DNA of 37,657 bases from Nitratifractor sp. GTDB lineage: Bacteria > Campylobacterota > Campylobacteria > Campylobacterales > Sulfurovaceae. Every line of letters begins with the position of its first letter. Within the stretch, counting starts at the first letter, position 1. The position numbers and the translations under genes were made by a program. The stretch is taken from assembly GCA_015486995.1 (NCBI GenBank), contig WFQO01000174.1, positions 1-37,657 on the forward strand, in the 5' to 3' direction. Positions 1-9,621 of this stretch are shown here, piece after piece. Under the pieces are notes generated by a model. It had not been told where the DNA came from and did not search any database. It worked only from the letters and a program-made list of their open reading frames with translations.

Positions 1-171
1 ATACGGAACCGTCTCTTTTTTATCTTTTACAGTGGCGTTTTGACTTTACTGATTGGTAAGTCGGAATTATAACCCATTTATGGCTTAAAAATCAAGCCGC
101 ATCTTCCATCACCTCATCAGGGCCCCTGTGTTAGTATCTGTTCATAAATCTGCAAGCGAAGGAGAAAGAAT

Positions 172-1533
172 ATGCGGCGTTTTTTTCGCTGGCTGGGGCG
201 GGGATCGGCCGCCTTACTGCTGTTTCTCTTTCTCGCTTACTGGCTCGTTCCGCCCCTCACCGAGACCTTCTTCGACACGGCAGCCGTCCGGCAGAAGCTG
301 CACACCGTTATGCTCCCCAGCGACCAGCCCAAACAGATTCGTCTGCCCAAAGAGCAAAAACGGATCTTCCGTGCGATGAACCTGCGCACCTACCTCGGAA
401 CGGCGGCCTGGACACTGTTGGACCTCCCCGCCCTCAGCTTCCACTACCTGACCCTCGAGCCCCGATACAAAACGATCTCACGTCAAGCCGTCGGCCTCTT
501 CGTCGATCCGGCGAAAAACAGGACGACAGATATCCTGCAGGCGCTCAAAGAGCTCAACGTCAGCTCCGTAGCCCAGCGCATCTACCTCGACGATGCTTTT
601 CTCGCTTCGCCGGATTACACCCGGCATCTGCAGTTGGCCAAAGCACTCCACGCCCGGGGCTACAACCTGACGCTGGTGCTGGCCCAGACCTTCGAATCTT
701 TTGACACAAACCTGACCGCGACTATGGACAAGGTAGTCAAAGATTTCGCTCCTTACGTCGACTTTTACCAGATCGCCGAAGCGGTCAACCGCAGCAAATG
801 GGGAGTGCCCGACAAAGACGACTACCTCGCTTTCGTCGATGCCGCTTTCGATGCGATCCACCGCCTCGACCCCACGGCCAGAACTCTCGGTCCCAGCGTC
901 ATCGACTTCGAATGGTTCTACACTCTCTATTTCGACCACCTGGCCGGCGACCGCTTCGACATCGCCAACACTCTCCTCTACGTCGATCGGGTCCGCCAGC
1001 CCGAAAACGAACAGCACGGCTTCGACACCGAGGAGAAGATCCGCCTCTTCAAAGCGATCCACCCCGGGAAACCCCTATGGATCACCGAAGTCAACTGGCC
1101 GCTCAAAGATCAGGGGCGCTACAAACCCACCTCCAACAAAGAAGCGGTCAGCGAAACCCAATACCGCGACTATATGCTGCGCTACCTCATCATCGCCCTG
1201 GGGAGCGGCTACGTGGACCGGGTCTACTGGTGGCAACTCTTCGCCAAAGGCTACGGCCTCATCGACCACCTCACCCTCCGGCGGCGCAGCGCCTTCGACG
1301 CCCTGGCCGCCCTCCAGCGCCTCCTCCCCGGCAGCCGGCCGCTCGGGCACCGACACGAGGATGGGCTCTACGACTACCGCTTCACCCGGGAGGGGCGACG
1401 CTTCCGTCTCCTCTGGACCAAAGACGGGAAAAGCCGCCCCCTCCCCGCCGGCCTGCACTGCCGCACACTCGAAGGAACGGCCCCCGTCCTTAGACTCGGC
1501 CCCACTCCCATCTTTTGTCAGGAGAGACCGTGA
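172..1533 (+). CDS. Putative membrane-anchored TIM-barrel glycosidase-like protein
   Basis: 453 aa ORF; N-terminal hydrophobic segment (AALLLFLFLAYWLV); GH-like motifs 'FYQIAEAVNRSKWG', 'PLWITEVNWPL', 'VYWWQLF' suggest a clan-A type glycosidase fold. Confidence 0.6.
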   Translation: MRRFFRWLGRGSAALLLFLFLAYWLVPPLTETFFDTAAVRQKLHTVMLPSDQPKQIRLPKEQKRIFRAMNLRTYLGTAAWTLLDLPALSFHYLTLEPRYKTISRQAVGLFVDPAKNRTTDILQALKELNVSSVAQRIYLDDAFLASPDYTRHLQLAKALHARGYNLTLVLAQTFESFDTNLTATMDKVVKDFAPYVDFYQIAEAVNRSKWGVPDKDDYLAFVDAAFDAIHRLDPTARTLGPSVIDFEWFYTLYFDHLAGDRFDIANTLLYVDRVRQPENEQHGFDTEEKIRLFKAIHPGKPLWITEVNWPLKDQGRYKPTSNKEAVSETQYRDYMLRYLIIALGSGYVDRVYWWQLFAKGYGLIDHLTLRRRSAFDALAALQRLLPGSRPLGHRHEDGLYDYRFTREGRRFRLLWTKDGKSRPLPAGLHCRTLEGTAPVLRLGPTPIFCQERP

Positions 1534-3176
1534 AACTCGACCGACGCGAATCGACGCTGCTGACCCTGCTTTTTCTCGCCTACGCCCTGCTGCTCTTCTA
1601 CCACATCGGTCACTATCCGGTCTGGAACAAGGACGAGGGGCTCTACGCCGACGCCGTACGTGAAATGATCGAACGGGGCAACTACCTCGACCCCTATTTC
1701 AACTACGAACACCGCTGGCAAAAGCCGATCCTCATCTACTGGGCCCTGCTGCCTTTCGCCAAGCTCTGGGGAGCCGACGCTTTCAGCCTCCGCTTCGCCC
1801 TCGCCCTGCTCGCTCTGGCCACCGTCGGGATCACCTGGGCTTTCGCCCGCAAACTCTTCCCGCAAAAGAGCATCGCCTTTCTGAGCGCCTTTTTTCTCCT
1901 CTCTTCCGCCGCTTTCATCCTGCAAGCCCGGCACATCGCGACGCATATGCTGCTGCTCTTTACCATCATGCTCTCTTTCTATTTCCTGGCCGATCTCCTG
2001 AACGGACGGCGCGGGCTGCGCACCGTGCTGTTCTTCGGCGCCAGCGTCGGCCTCGCTTTCCTGGCCAAGCTCTATGTCGGCGTCGTCTTTATCCTTGCGA
2101 CGGGCTTCCTTCTGGGCTTCCCCGAGATTTGGCGCCACAAAGCCGCTTTCGTCAAAAAGGCGCTGCTGGGAACCGCGGCCTTCGCTGTCGTCGCACTGCC
2201 CTGGTATCTCTACATGATTGTGCACTACCGGGAGGCTTACCTCGATTTCGTCTACCACGAATTTTTCGACCGCATCGGCAAAAACATCACCGGCAAAAAC
2301 GGCCCCTTTTTCTATGTCAGGGTTTTTTTCGGTAATTTCGCCCCCTGGTCGGTCCTCCTCGCTCCCCTCGGCCTCGCGGCCCTCTGGCACTACCGAAGCG
2401 ACTGGTGGCGACGCCTTCTCGACAACCGAAGCCTTCTGCTGGTCCTGAGCGCCTTTTTCGTTGTCTTCGTCACCCTCTCGATCCCCAAATCCAAACTCCC
2501 GGGCTATCTCTTCTACCTCCAGGGTTTCGCCGCGATCCTGATGGCCGTAGCGATCGTCCACGCCCGCTTCGAGCGCTGGTTGCGCTGGCTGATGCTGGGG
2601 CTCCAAGGACTGCTCACCTTCGCACTCATCGCCATCTGGGTGCTCTATTTCGACTGGCGCTCTCTCACGTTCACTGTGATCCTCCTCGCCGCCGTCGCCC
2701 TCTGGTTCCTGCCGATGCGCACACCGCTGATCGGGGTTTTTCGCATCGGAGCGGTGATGTGGATGCTCTACTTCACGGTCCTGGGCAACATTTACGAAGC
2801 GATCCAACCCTACTTCGGCTACCAGCGTTTCGGTGAAGAGATCGTGGAGTTACGCAGCAAAAAGCCGCAGTTGAAAGTCTACGCCCTCGACGGCGGCCGC
2901 CAGTCGATGCCTTTCTACGCCCGGACCAAAATCCGGAACTTCCGCAAAGAAAAGCCCGACGCCTACCCCTACCTTCTCCTCGTCTCCCGAGAACATTTCG
3001 AAAAGCTCTCGCCGAATCTCCGCACCCGCATCCTCGACCGTTCCCTCTACTACAAGCACTCCGATAGCCGCGTCTGGCAAATCCTCAACATCGCCAAAGG
3101 CTATCGAAAGAACCGCCCCGATCGGACGGGCGAACTGCTGCTGGTAGAGGTATTGGGAGAGAAAAAGGGAAGTTAA
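1530..3176 (+). CDS. GT39/ArnT-like polyprenyl-phosphate glycosyltransferase, multi-pass membrane protein
   Basis: Motif 'YPVWNKDEGLYADAVREM' (first-loop DE) and many TM segments. GTG start at 1530 preceded by AGGAGAG and overlapping the upstream TGA (GTGA) is preferred over the TTG at 1515. Confidence 0.75.
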   Translation: MKLDRRESTLLTLLFLAYALLLFYHIGHYPVWNKDEGLYADAVREMIERGNYLDPYFNYEHRWQKPILIYWALLPFAKLWGADAFSLRFALALLALATVGITWAFARKLFPQKSIAFLSAFFLLSSAAFILQARHIATHMLLLFTIMLSFYFLADLLNGRRGLRTVLFFGASVGLAFLAKLYVGVVFILATGFLLGFPEIWRHKAAFVKKALLGTAAFAVVALPWYLYMIVHYREAYLDFVYHEFFDRIGKNITGKNGPFFYVRVFFGNFAPWSVLLAPLGLAALWHYRSDWWRRLLDNRSLLLVLSAFFVVFVTLSIPKSKLPGYLFYLQGFAAILMAVAIVHARFERWLRWLMLGLQGLLTFALIAIWVLYFDWRSLTFTVILLAAVALWFLPMRTPLIGVFRIGAVMWMLYFTVLGNIYEAIQPYFGYQRFGEEIVELRSKKPQLKVYALDGGRQSMPFYARTKIRNFRKEKPDAYPYLLLVSREHFEKLSPNLRTRILDRSLYYKHSDSRVWQILNIAKGYRKNRPDRTGELLLVEVLGEKKGS

Positions 3177-3577
3177 CGCCGCAGGTAATCCTGAAGGATC
3201 TGGGCGTGATCGAAACAAAGTTCCGAAAAGGGGATCGCTTCCAGCGGTACGATGCGCGCCGCTTTGGCGTCATCGGCTCCGACGGGAACCCCCTCCGCTT
3301 CGCAGACGAAGACGCAGCTGGCGGTATGAAAGCGCGGATCCCGCTGCGGGTCGCTGTAGACTCCCAGCAGCCGACGGATCCGCACCTCCAGGCCCGTCTC
3401 TTCCCGCATCTCCCGGACGCAGGCCGCTTCGACCCGCTCCCCCACTTCGACGAATCCGCCGGGCAGCGCCAGGCCTCGGGGCTCGTTCTTGCGCTCGATG
3501 AGGACGATCCCCCTGAGAGCTTCTCCCTCGTAAATCTCGATGATTCCGTCGGTAGCCAGATGCGGAGTTCGGATCAT
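3173..3577 (-). CDS. NUDIX hydrolase
   Basis: Complete NUDIX box GFVEVGERVEAACVREMREETGL; start chosen at MIRTPHLATDG. Stop codon overlaps the convergent gene's stop (TTAA, 3173-3176). Confidence 0.85.
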   Translation of the reverse strand: MIRTPHLATDGIIEIYEGEALRGIVLIERKNEPRGLALPGGFVEVGERVEAACVREMREETGLEVRIRRLLGVYSDPQRDPRFHTASCVFVCEAEGVPVGADDAKAARIVPLEAIPFSELCFDHAQILQDYLRR

Positions 3578-3654
3578 ATCTTTCCTTTTTGATTCGGATG
3601 ATAGCATAGTGTGCTTGGGATACAATCCACCAAAAGAACCCAAAGGAGATCCTC

Positions 3655-4392
3655 TTGGAAAAGCACGAAAACGCAGAGAACGCTCTTCAAATGCTCCTCG
3701 CACAGATCACACTCGACTGCAGCTCCGTCGAGGAGAATCTGCGCAAAATCATCGCCTGCATCGCCGGCCATCTGGAAACCGGGCTCTTCCTCTTCCCGGA
3801 GCTGGCCCTCAGCGGCTACCGTTTCGCCCATCTACGCGGTCTCACCGCGGCCGAGATCGACGAAGCCCTCGACCGGATCCGACAGGCACTAGCCCCCGGA
3901 CAATGTGCCGTCGTAGGCGCTCCGAGGATCGAGGAGAACCGCTACTACAACTCCGCCTTTGTTCTCTTTCCCGACAAAGAGACTCTGACTTACGACAAAA
4001 TAACCCTTACCGAAGCTGACGCGAAATTTTTCGAAGCGGGAGCAGAACCGCTGATCTTTTCCCACCGGGGACATCGCTTCGGAGTATTGATCTGCCGGGA
4101 CCAGAACAACGTCGAACTTATCGGAAATTACCGAGGAAAGGTCGATGCGATGCTCCATCTCGCCGCCCACTACTACCTTCCCGAGACCGCGATCCGCAAA
4201 GATGACAAAAACGTCGCTTTCCCCATTGTCCGTGCGATCGACAGCGATACCCTCTGGTGCAAGGTCAACACCGTCGGCCACTGCGGGGAGAGCCTCTCCC
4301 TCGGCTCCAGCCTCATCGCCCTCCCCGACGGTACGGTTCACAGACAAGCCGGCCGCTTCGACGAGGAGAGGTTACTGTTTGCTCTGGATTAA
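3655..4392 (+). CDS. Carbon-nitrogen hydrolase (nitrilase/amidase superfamily)
   Basis: Catalytic triad contexts FPELALSGY (E), DKITLTEADAKFF (K), GVLICRDQN (C). TTG start. Confidence 0.8.
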   Translation: MEKHENAENALQMLLAQITLDCSSVEENLRKIIACIAGHLETGLFLFPELALSGYRFAHLRGLTAAEIDEALDRIRQALAPGQCAVVGAPRIEENRYYNSAFVLFPDKETLTYDKITLTEADAKFFEAGAEPLIFSHRGHRFGVLICRDQNNVELIGNYRGKVDAMLHLAAHYYLPETAIRKDDKNVAFPIVRAIDSDTLWCKVNTVGHCGESLSLGSSLIALPDGTVHRQAGRFDEERLLFALD

Positions 4393-4470
4393 ATACGATG
4401 AGAGGGGAGGCTTCCCCCCGTTCGCAGCTCGGTAAAGCTGTAGGGCAGAAAGGGGAAAGATAGGAAAATT

Positions 4471-5766
4471 TTACGCTTTTTTCGCCAGGATTTCCCGCAC
4501 TACTTCCCGATCGTCGAAGGGGTGCTTGACTCCGGCGATCTCCTGGGTCTCTTCGTCCCCCTTGCCCAGGATCAGCAGGATCTCCCCCTCCTCCAGCCCG
4601 TCGATGGCCCGCTCGATCGCTTCCCGGCGGTCGACGATGGCGTGGACGTTCTCTTTACCTTTGAGCCCGGCCAGGATTTCGGCGATGATCGCTTCGGGAT
4701 CTTCGCCGCGGGGGTTGTCGCTGGTGACGTAGATCTTCTTGGCGAAGCGGCCGGCCACGGCGCCCATCCGGGGGCGTTTGCCACGGTCCCGATCTCCGCC
4801 GGCGCCGAAGACCACGACCAGATCCTTGTCCTTGAGGCTGTCGAGAACCCGATACATCCCGTCGTCGGTGTGGGCAAAATCGACGAGGATCGTCGGATCG
4901 GCGCTGACCAGCTCCATCCGGCCGCTGACCCCGCCGAAGTTTTCGACCATTTCGCAGATCTTCGCCAGCGGCTCCTCGGTCAGGAGTTTGGCCGAAGCGA
5001 TGGCGGCGAGGAGGTTGTAGAGATTGAAAAGCCCCATCATATTGGAGGAGAAAGCCTCTTTCTCCTCGCGAAACTGCACCACGGCGCTGATGCCGTTTTG
5101 GAGGGAATAGGCCATCACTTTGAAAGTCGCCGGCTCTTCGACTCCGTACGTGTAGGCGTTGGCGGGATTGAAAGCGAGGGTTTTGATTTCGTCCTTGTTG
5201 AGAAGCTTCAAGGTATCGTCGGCGAAGAAGCGGCTCTTGACCTTCCGGTACTCTTCGACGGTGCCATGGTAATCCAGATGGTCCCGGGTAACGTTGGTAT
5301 GGACTTTGAGAGCGAAATCGATCCCCTCGATCCGCTCCTGATCGATGGCGTGGGAGCTCACCTCCATCACGAAATACTCCGCCCCCGCTTCCCGGGCCCG
5401 CTTCATATTCCAGAGGGTCTCGAGAATGGAGGGGGTCGTCATATGCTTCCGCTCCAGGGGCCGGTCGTCGACAAAGAGTCCCCGGGTCCCCTGCAGCGCC
5501 GCCGAGCGTCCCAGGTCGATCAGCAGAGAGTAGATCAGCGCCGTCGTCGTGGTTTTGCCGTTGGTACCGGTGACACCGACCGTTTTCATCCCCTCCAGAT
5601 TCCAGCGGCGGATCAGCTCTTCGGGAGTGATTGTGGGGGTTTCGGCGGGAAGTTCTCGGCGATAGGGGGCGTTCTGCTTCGTCGCGAGCAGCAGAGTGCC
5701 CGTTTCGAGCTCCTGCGTATTGTCCGTCAGTGTCTCGAAGCCGTCGTACGGGTAAGGGACCGTCAC
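4471..5766 (-). CDS. murE: UDP-N-acetylmuramoyl-L-alanyl-D-glutamate--2,6-diaminopimelate ligase
   Basis: Mur ligase P-loop GVTGTNGKTTTTALIYSLL, EVSSHAIDQERIEGIDF, HLDYHGTVEEYRKVKSRFF, ILVDFAHTDDGM. Confidence 0.93.
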   Translation of the reverse strand: MTVPYPYDGFETLTDNTQELETGTLLLATKQNAPYRRELPAETPTITPEELIRRWNLEGMKTVGVTGTNGKTTTTALIYSLLIDLGRSAALQGTRGLFVDDRPLERKHMTTPSILETLWNMKRAREAGAEYFVMEVSSHAIDQERIEGIDFALKVHTNVTRDHLDYHGTVEEYRKVKSRFFADDTLKLLNKDEIKTLAFNPANAYTYGVEEPATFKVMAYSLQNGISAVVQFREEKEAFSSNMMGLFNLYNLLAAIASAKLLTEEPLAKICEMVENFGGVSGRMELVSADPTILVDFAHTDDGMYRVLDSLKDKDLVVVFGAGGDRDRGKRPRMGAVAGRFAKKIYVTSDNPRGEDPEAIIAEILAGLKGKENVHAIVDRREAIERAIDGLEEGEILLILGKGDEETQEIAGVKHPFDDREVVREILAKKA

Positions 5767-6335
5767 GCGTCGCTCTTTTGCAGCAGGGCGTAGAGGCCGT
5801 AGATCTCCTGATCGTTGCCGAAGCTCTCGCCCAGGGTATCGAGGTAATTGGCCGCCATCTCGTCGTAGCCCGCTTCGACCAGGCGCCGGATGAAGTCGAT
5901 GAACTCCTCCCGGGTACGGATCACCACACGGGTGGAGAACATAATGTCCTCGAACGCCTCTTTGAAGCTGCCTTTCTCTTCGATCAGACGAACGAAGTCC
6001 TCGTAGCGGATCCCCTCGTCGAGCTGCGCCTCTTCCAGGCCGCCGAGGAGCTGCTCCTGGATCACGACACGGGTGGCGTAGATCGTCTGCATCAGCTGAT
6101 CGATGATCTCCTCCGCGTTGTCGTTGGAGCTTTTGATCGCCTGATAGTAGTCGAAGAGCGCCTGGGCGTCTTCGTCGCTTTCCAGCCCCATATCGCTGAG
6201 AAAGACACCGATGCGCGCGTCTCTCATCTGCGGATCTTCCTGCAGCAGCAGGCTGTAAATCTTGATGGCGTTGTCATATTCACGCCGCAAAAACTGTTCT
6301 TCGGCCCGTTTCAACAATACATTCTTACTTGTCAT
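5763..6335 (-). CDS. Hypothetical TPR-like protein
   Basis: 190 aa; N-terminal helical repeat 'AEEQFLRREYDNAIKIYSLLLQEDPQMRDARIGVFLSDMGL'; 4-bp stop/start overlap with murE. Confidence 0.65.
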   Translation of the reverse strand: MTSKNVLLKRAEEQFLRREYDNAIKIYSLLLQEDPQMRDARIGVFLSDMGLESDEDAQALFDYYQAIKSSNDNAEEIIDQLMQTIYATRVVIQEQLLGGLEEAQLDEGIRYEDFVRLIEEKGSFKEAFEDIMFSTRVVIRTREEFIDFIRRLVEAGYDEMAANYLDTLGESFGNDQEIYGLYALLQKSDA

Positions 6336-6425
6336 ATCTTCTTCCTCTTCTTTAAAAATTATTTTATCATATATTCAGATTCATATAAGCATATATGACG
6401 GAAAAACCCTGCAACCTATGTTGCA

Positions 6426-7538
6426 TTAGCGGACTTTTTCTTTCAGGCGTTTCAGACGGGCGGCGGACTCCTCGAGTCGACGGCGGTCGATCTTCCCCTC
6501 CCGGACGAGCTTGACGATGAGCCGCACCAGCTTACGCGGCGACTCGATACGCCGGGGATCGAGCTGATTGCCGAAGAGCAGCAGATCATCTCCCGCCTCG
6601 ATGGCGAGCTCGACGCTCCGAGCGAGGCTGTACCGCCGGGTAATGGCGCCCATCTGCAGATCGTCGGTAATCACCACTCCCCGGTAGCCGAGTTTCCCGC
6701 GCAAAAGGCCGGTGACGGTGCGCGCCGAGAGGGAGGCGGGATAGAGGGGATCGAGCCGTCGGTTGAAGACGTGCGCCACCATCACCGAATCGGCCAAGCC
6801 TCGGCGAATCAACCGACGGTAGGGCTCCAGCTCGACGGGTTGCCACTGCTGCGTCACATCCACAAATCCCTCGTGGGTATCCCCTAAAGAAGAGCCGTGC
6901 CCGGGGAAGTGCTTGAGCGCGGTGACGATTCCCTCGCGGTGCATCGCTTCAATGAACAGCGCGGAATAACGCGTGACCCTCTGCGCACTCTTGCCGTAGG
7001 AGCGGCCCCAGCCGACGATGACCCGATTGCGGGGATTGAGTGCCAGATCGACGACCGGAGCCAGATCGTAGTCGATCCCCTCCTGCGCCAACTCCTTTGC
7101 CATTTTCGTGAAACTCCTCTTCGCCGCGCTCTCTCCCGCTTCGGCGATGTCGGCGGCCCGGGGGAAACGGCCGTAAAAGCCGTCTTTGCTCTTGAGACGC
7201 TGCACCATGCCCCCCTCCTGATCGACGGCGATCAAGAGTTTGCCGTCCGGGCTACAGGCTTTGAGTTGCCGCGTCAAACGCTTCAACTGTGCGGGATCGA
7301 CAATGTTTTTCGGCCGTTTCGGATCGACCGGATTGCGGTCGAAGAGAATCACACCCCCCAACCCGTAGCGGCGGATCTGCCGACATATCTCACTCTTCGG
7401 CCCCGCTTCGGTGCCGAAAAACCCCACCATCAGCATCCCGCCGGCGAGGCGCTCCAGTTGCCTCTCCTGCGCTCCCGACGCGAAGATCGGCAGTATCGCA
7501 GCCAATAAAAGGGTGAGAATCCCTCCGTAAAATCTCAT
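6426..7538 (-). CDS. nagZ: Beta-N-acetylhexosaminidase, glycoside hydrolase family 3 (NagZ-like)
   Basis: Signal-like N-terminus from MRFYGG; motifs VDQEGGMVQRL, KHFPGHGSSLGDTHEG, GVVITDDLQMGAI. Start overlaps the hypA stop (ATGA). Confidence 0.85.
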   Translation of the reverse strand: MRFYGGILTLLLAAILPIFASGAQERQLERLAGGMLMVGFFGTEAGPKSEICRQIRRYGLGGVILFDRNPVDPKRPKNIVDPAQLKRLTRQLKACSPDGKLLIAVDQEGGMVQRLKSKDGFYGRFPRAADIAEAGESAAKRSFTKMAKELAQEGIDYDLAPVVDLALNPRNRVIVGWGRSYGKSAQRVTRYSALFIEAMHREGIVTALKHFPGHGSSLGDTHEGFVDVTQQWQPVELEPYRRLIRRGLADSVMVAHVFNRRLDPLYPASLSARTVTGLLRGKLGYRGVVITDDLQMGAITRRYSLARSVELAIEAGDDLLLFGNQLDPRRIESPRKLVRLIVKLVREGKIDRRRLEESAARLKRLKEKVR

Positions 7539-7876
7539 TCCATCTCCAGGGTCATCAGATACATCTCTTCGCCGTCGATGATCTCCGTTTGGATGCTTCC
7601 GCATTTCGGGCAGACAAGCTTCAACTCCTCCAGCATTGTCTCTTGGCCACACTCCCGACAGCGGATCACTACCGGCTGGATGTTCATCACAAACTCCGCA
7701 TCTTTGCAGATCGTACCCTCTTTGAAGGTATCAAAAGCCGTTTGCAGCAAATCGGGCTCCACGCCGCTCAAAACCCCGATTTTGGTGACCACTTTGGTGA
7801 TCTTTTTCGCATTGTGTTTGGCGGCGTGGCTTTCACACTGATCAAGCAGGGCTTGAACTATGGAGTATTCGTGCAT
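7535..7876 (-). CDS. hypA: Hydrogenase maturation nickel metallochaperone HypA
   Basis: MHEYSIVQALLDQCE start (MHE Ni-binding motif), CRECG...CPKCGS zinc site. Confidence 0.95.
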   Translation of the reverse strand: MHEYSIVQALLDQCESHAAKHNAKKITKVVTKIGVLSGVEPDLLQTAFDTFKEGTICKDAEFVMNIQPVVIRCRECGQETMLEELKLVCPKCGSIQTEIIDGEEMYLMTLEME

Positions 7877-9528
7877 TGTTTGAACCTTTCGGGGGTTTTG
7901 GCGGGGCATTGCTTGTAGACAAACTCCCGTCGCAGCGTATGGAAAGGGCTCTTCGGATCCCAAAACTGAGGGTGCATAATCTCGAGCTCTTCGCGTTTGG
8001 CCGCCTCCAACGCCGCTTTGCCGGAGTCTATCCGATCGGCTTTAACGTCCAACCGATCGTAGTAACGATCCTCGTCACTGAGCAGTGCCCGGCAATAGGC
8101 TTTGAGGGCCTCGTCATACTCTTCGGCGGGCAATACGTGATCGATCATCCCGATCGCTTGGGCTTTGGGGGAGCTGATCGGTAGACACTCTTCCAGCAAC
8201 TTTCTCGCCGTCTCTTTGCCCACTCGCCTAGGCAACGTCCAGGTGTGGTATTCGCTGCCGCTGAGTCCCAGGGTTTTGTAGTGGGGATTGAGCACCACCC
8301 CCTCACGAGCGACGATTTTGTCGCAGGCCAGGCCCAAAAAGACACCGCCGGCACCCGCATTTCGCCCGATAGAGGCGACGGTGAGCACCTCCTCGGCGTA
8401 GAGGATCGACGCGATCAAATCGTTCATAGCGTTGATGTTGCTCCAGCCGTCTTCGCCCTGTTTTTTGCTGTCCTCGAGGATGTTGAGGTGAATGCCGTTA
8501 CTGAAAAATTCGCGCCCTCCCATCAGCACCAGCACTTCACAGCGCTCTTTGAGGTACTCGATCGCGTATTTGAGGCGGATGCACTGATCCGCACTCATCG
8601 CTCCGTTGTGAAAGTCAAAGTACAGATAGGCGATGCCGCCCTTCTCTTCGGCCCAGATTTCGTAGAACGTCTCATAACTGCGATCGAAAATCAGGGGGAT
8701 ACGCCGTTCTTTAACACCTTGGATTCGCTCTTTGAGCACATAAGTAGCCGGAAGCTTGAAGCGCCCCGGCTCTTTGAGGTGGCTGATCCAGACCGCGCCG
8801 TCGCCGGTTTTGAGGCAGACGGCACCGTTGCGTTTGGCCAGGACGGTTTTGATCGGTGCCTCGGCAAACTCCACACCCAAGCGCTCCTCGTTGTGGGCGC
8901 CGAAAAGGTGGCACGGCATCCCGGCGATCTCATCCAAAACGCCGGGGAGAGAGTCGCTGAGGTTGATCTTTTTGATAATCGTCCCGGTATCGTCCCTTTT
9001 CCAGTCGATGGAGCGCTCTTTTTGGGTAAAGCGCGGGTGCATCGGAGCATCGAGTTGCGGGATTTGCCGGCCGCTCTTGTGTGCTTCGAGCAAATCAGGC
9101 AGCATCGCCACGGCGGCTTGGGTCACCTCTTGACGATAGAGGGAGGCTTTGGTGGCTTCTTTTCGCACCGAAATAGCCGCTTCGGCCAAAATATCGCCGC
9201 CGTCGAGCTCTTCGGAGGCTTCCAGCCAAACCGCTCCCCACGACTCGGTGTCGCGACTGAGCGCGTGTTCTAAAGAATCGGGCCCCCGATCGCCCCGGGG
9301 ACCGGGGTGGAAGATGTAGGTGGGGCGAAGGGTGTAGACCTTCGGAGGGATGTAGCGGCGCAGATAGGGAGCCAGCACGATCTCGGGGTCGTGTTCAAGC
9401 AGCTCGCTTCGCATTTGCTCAGGACTCACGGCATAAACCACGCAAACCTCGTGCCCCAGATCTATCAGGCGGCAAAAGACGGCTTGGGAGAGGGAGTTGA
9501 AAGCCGAAACCAAGAGAGCGATACGCAT
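7858..9528 (-). CDS. hypX: HypX/HoxX hydrogenase maturation protein (formyltransferase-like + enoyl-CoA hydratase-like domains)
   Basis: Formyltransferase segment 'TYIFHPGPRGDRGPDSLEHAL...DGGDILAEA' followed by crotonase-like region 'GGREFFSNGIHLNILED...AGAGGVFLGLACDKIVAREGVVLNPHYKTLGLSGSEY'; lies in the hyp operon. Confidence 0.9.
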   Translation of the reverse strand: MRIALLVSAFNSLSQAVFCRLIDLGHEVCVVYAVSPEQMRSELLEHDPEIVLAPYLRRYIPPKVYTLRPTYIFHPGPRGDRGPDSLEHALSRDTESWGAVWLEASEELDGGDILAEAAISVRKEATKASLYRQEVTQAAVAMLPDLLEAHKSGRQIPQLDAPMHPRFTQKERSIDWKRDDTGTIIKKINLSDSLPGVLDEIAGMPCHLFGAHNEERLGVEFAEAPIKTVLAKRNGAVCLKTGDGAVWISHLKEPGRFKLPATYVLKERIQGVKERRIPLIFDRSYETFYEIWAEEKGGIAYLYFDFHNGAMSADQCIRLKYAIEYLKERCEVLVLMGGREFFSNGIHLNILEDSKKQGEDGWSNINAMNDLIASILYAEEVLTVASIGRNAGAGGVFLGLACDKIVAREGVVLNPHYKTLGLSGSEYHTWTLPRRVGKETARKLLEECLPISSPKAQAIGMIDHVLPAEEYDEALKAYCRALLSDEDRYYDRLDVKADRIDSGKAALEAAKREELEIMHPQFWDPKSPFHTLRREFVYKQCPAKTPERFKQCTNTP

Positions 9529-9544
9529 CTTAAACTTTGAGATA

Positions 9545-9620
9545 AGAGTTTTTCACGTGGGGCGAAGCCCCGCCCCAATGACCAGTGACCAATGACCAAT
9601 GACTCGACGAAGTCGTTTCC
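9545..9620 (-). repeat. TTGGT-rich dispersed repeat, copy 1 (with GGGGC-GAA-GCCCC hairpin)
   Basis: Minus strand reads GTCATTGGTCATTGGTCACTGGTCATTGGGGCGGGGCTTCGCCCCACGTGAAAA; similar architecture to 21666-21725. Confidence 0.55.
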
Positions 9621-9621
9621 A

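Noticed and set aside
1518-2807. 429 aa antisense ORF opposite the GT39-like gene
   Set aside because: Composition extremely rich in E/D/G/Q as expected for the reverse complement of a hydrophobic membrane gene in GC-rich DNA; no recognisable motifs.
4522-5793. 423 aa plus-strand ORF opposite murE
   Set aside because: Fully antisense to an unambiguous murE; no motifs.
6402-6425. Hairpin TGCAAC-ATAG-GTTGCA-GGG-TTTTT just after the nagZ stop (minus strand)
   Set aside because: Plausible terminator, but the stem is only 6 bp and three G separate it from a short T run; not strong enough to list.
8245-9273. 342 aa plus-strand ORF opposite hypX
   Set aside because: Antisense shadow ORF of hypX; biased composition.
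9560-9572. GGGGC-GAA-GCCCC hairpin as a terminator between hypE and hypX
   Set aside because: No T-run follows on either strand; better explained as part of the dispersed repeat.
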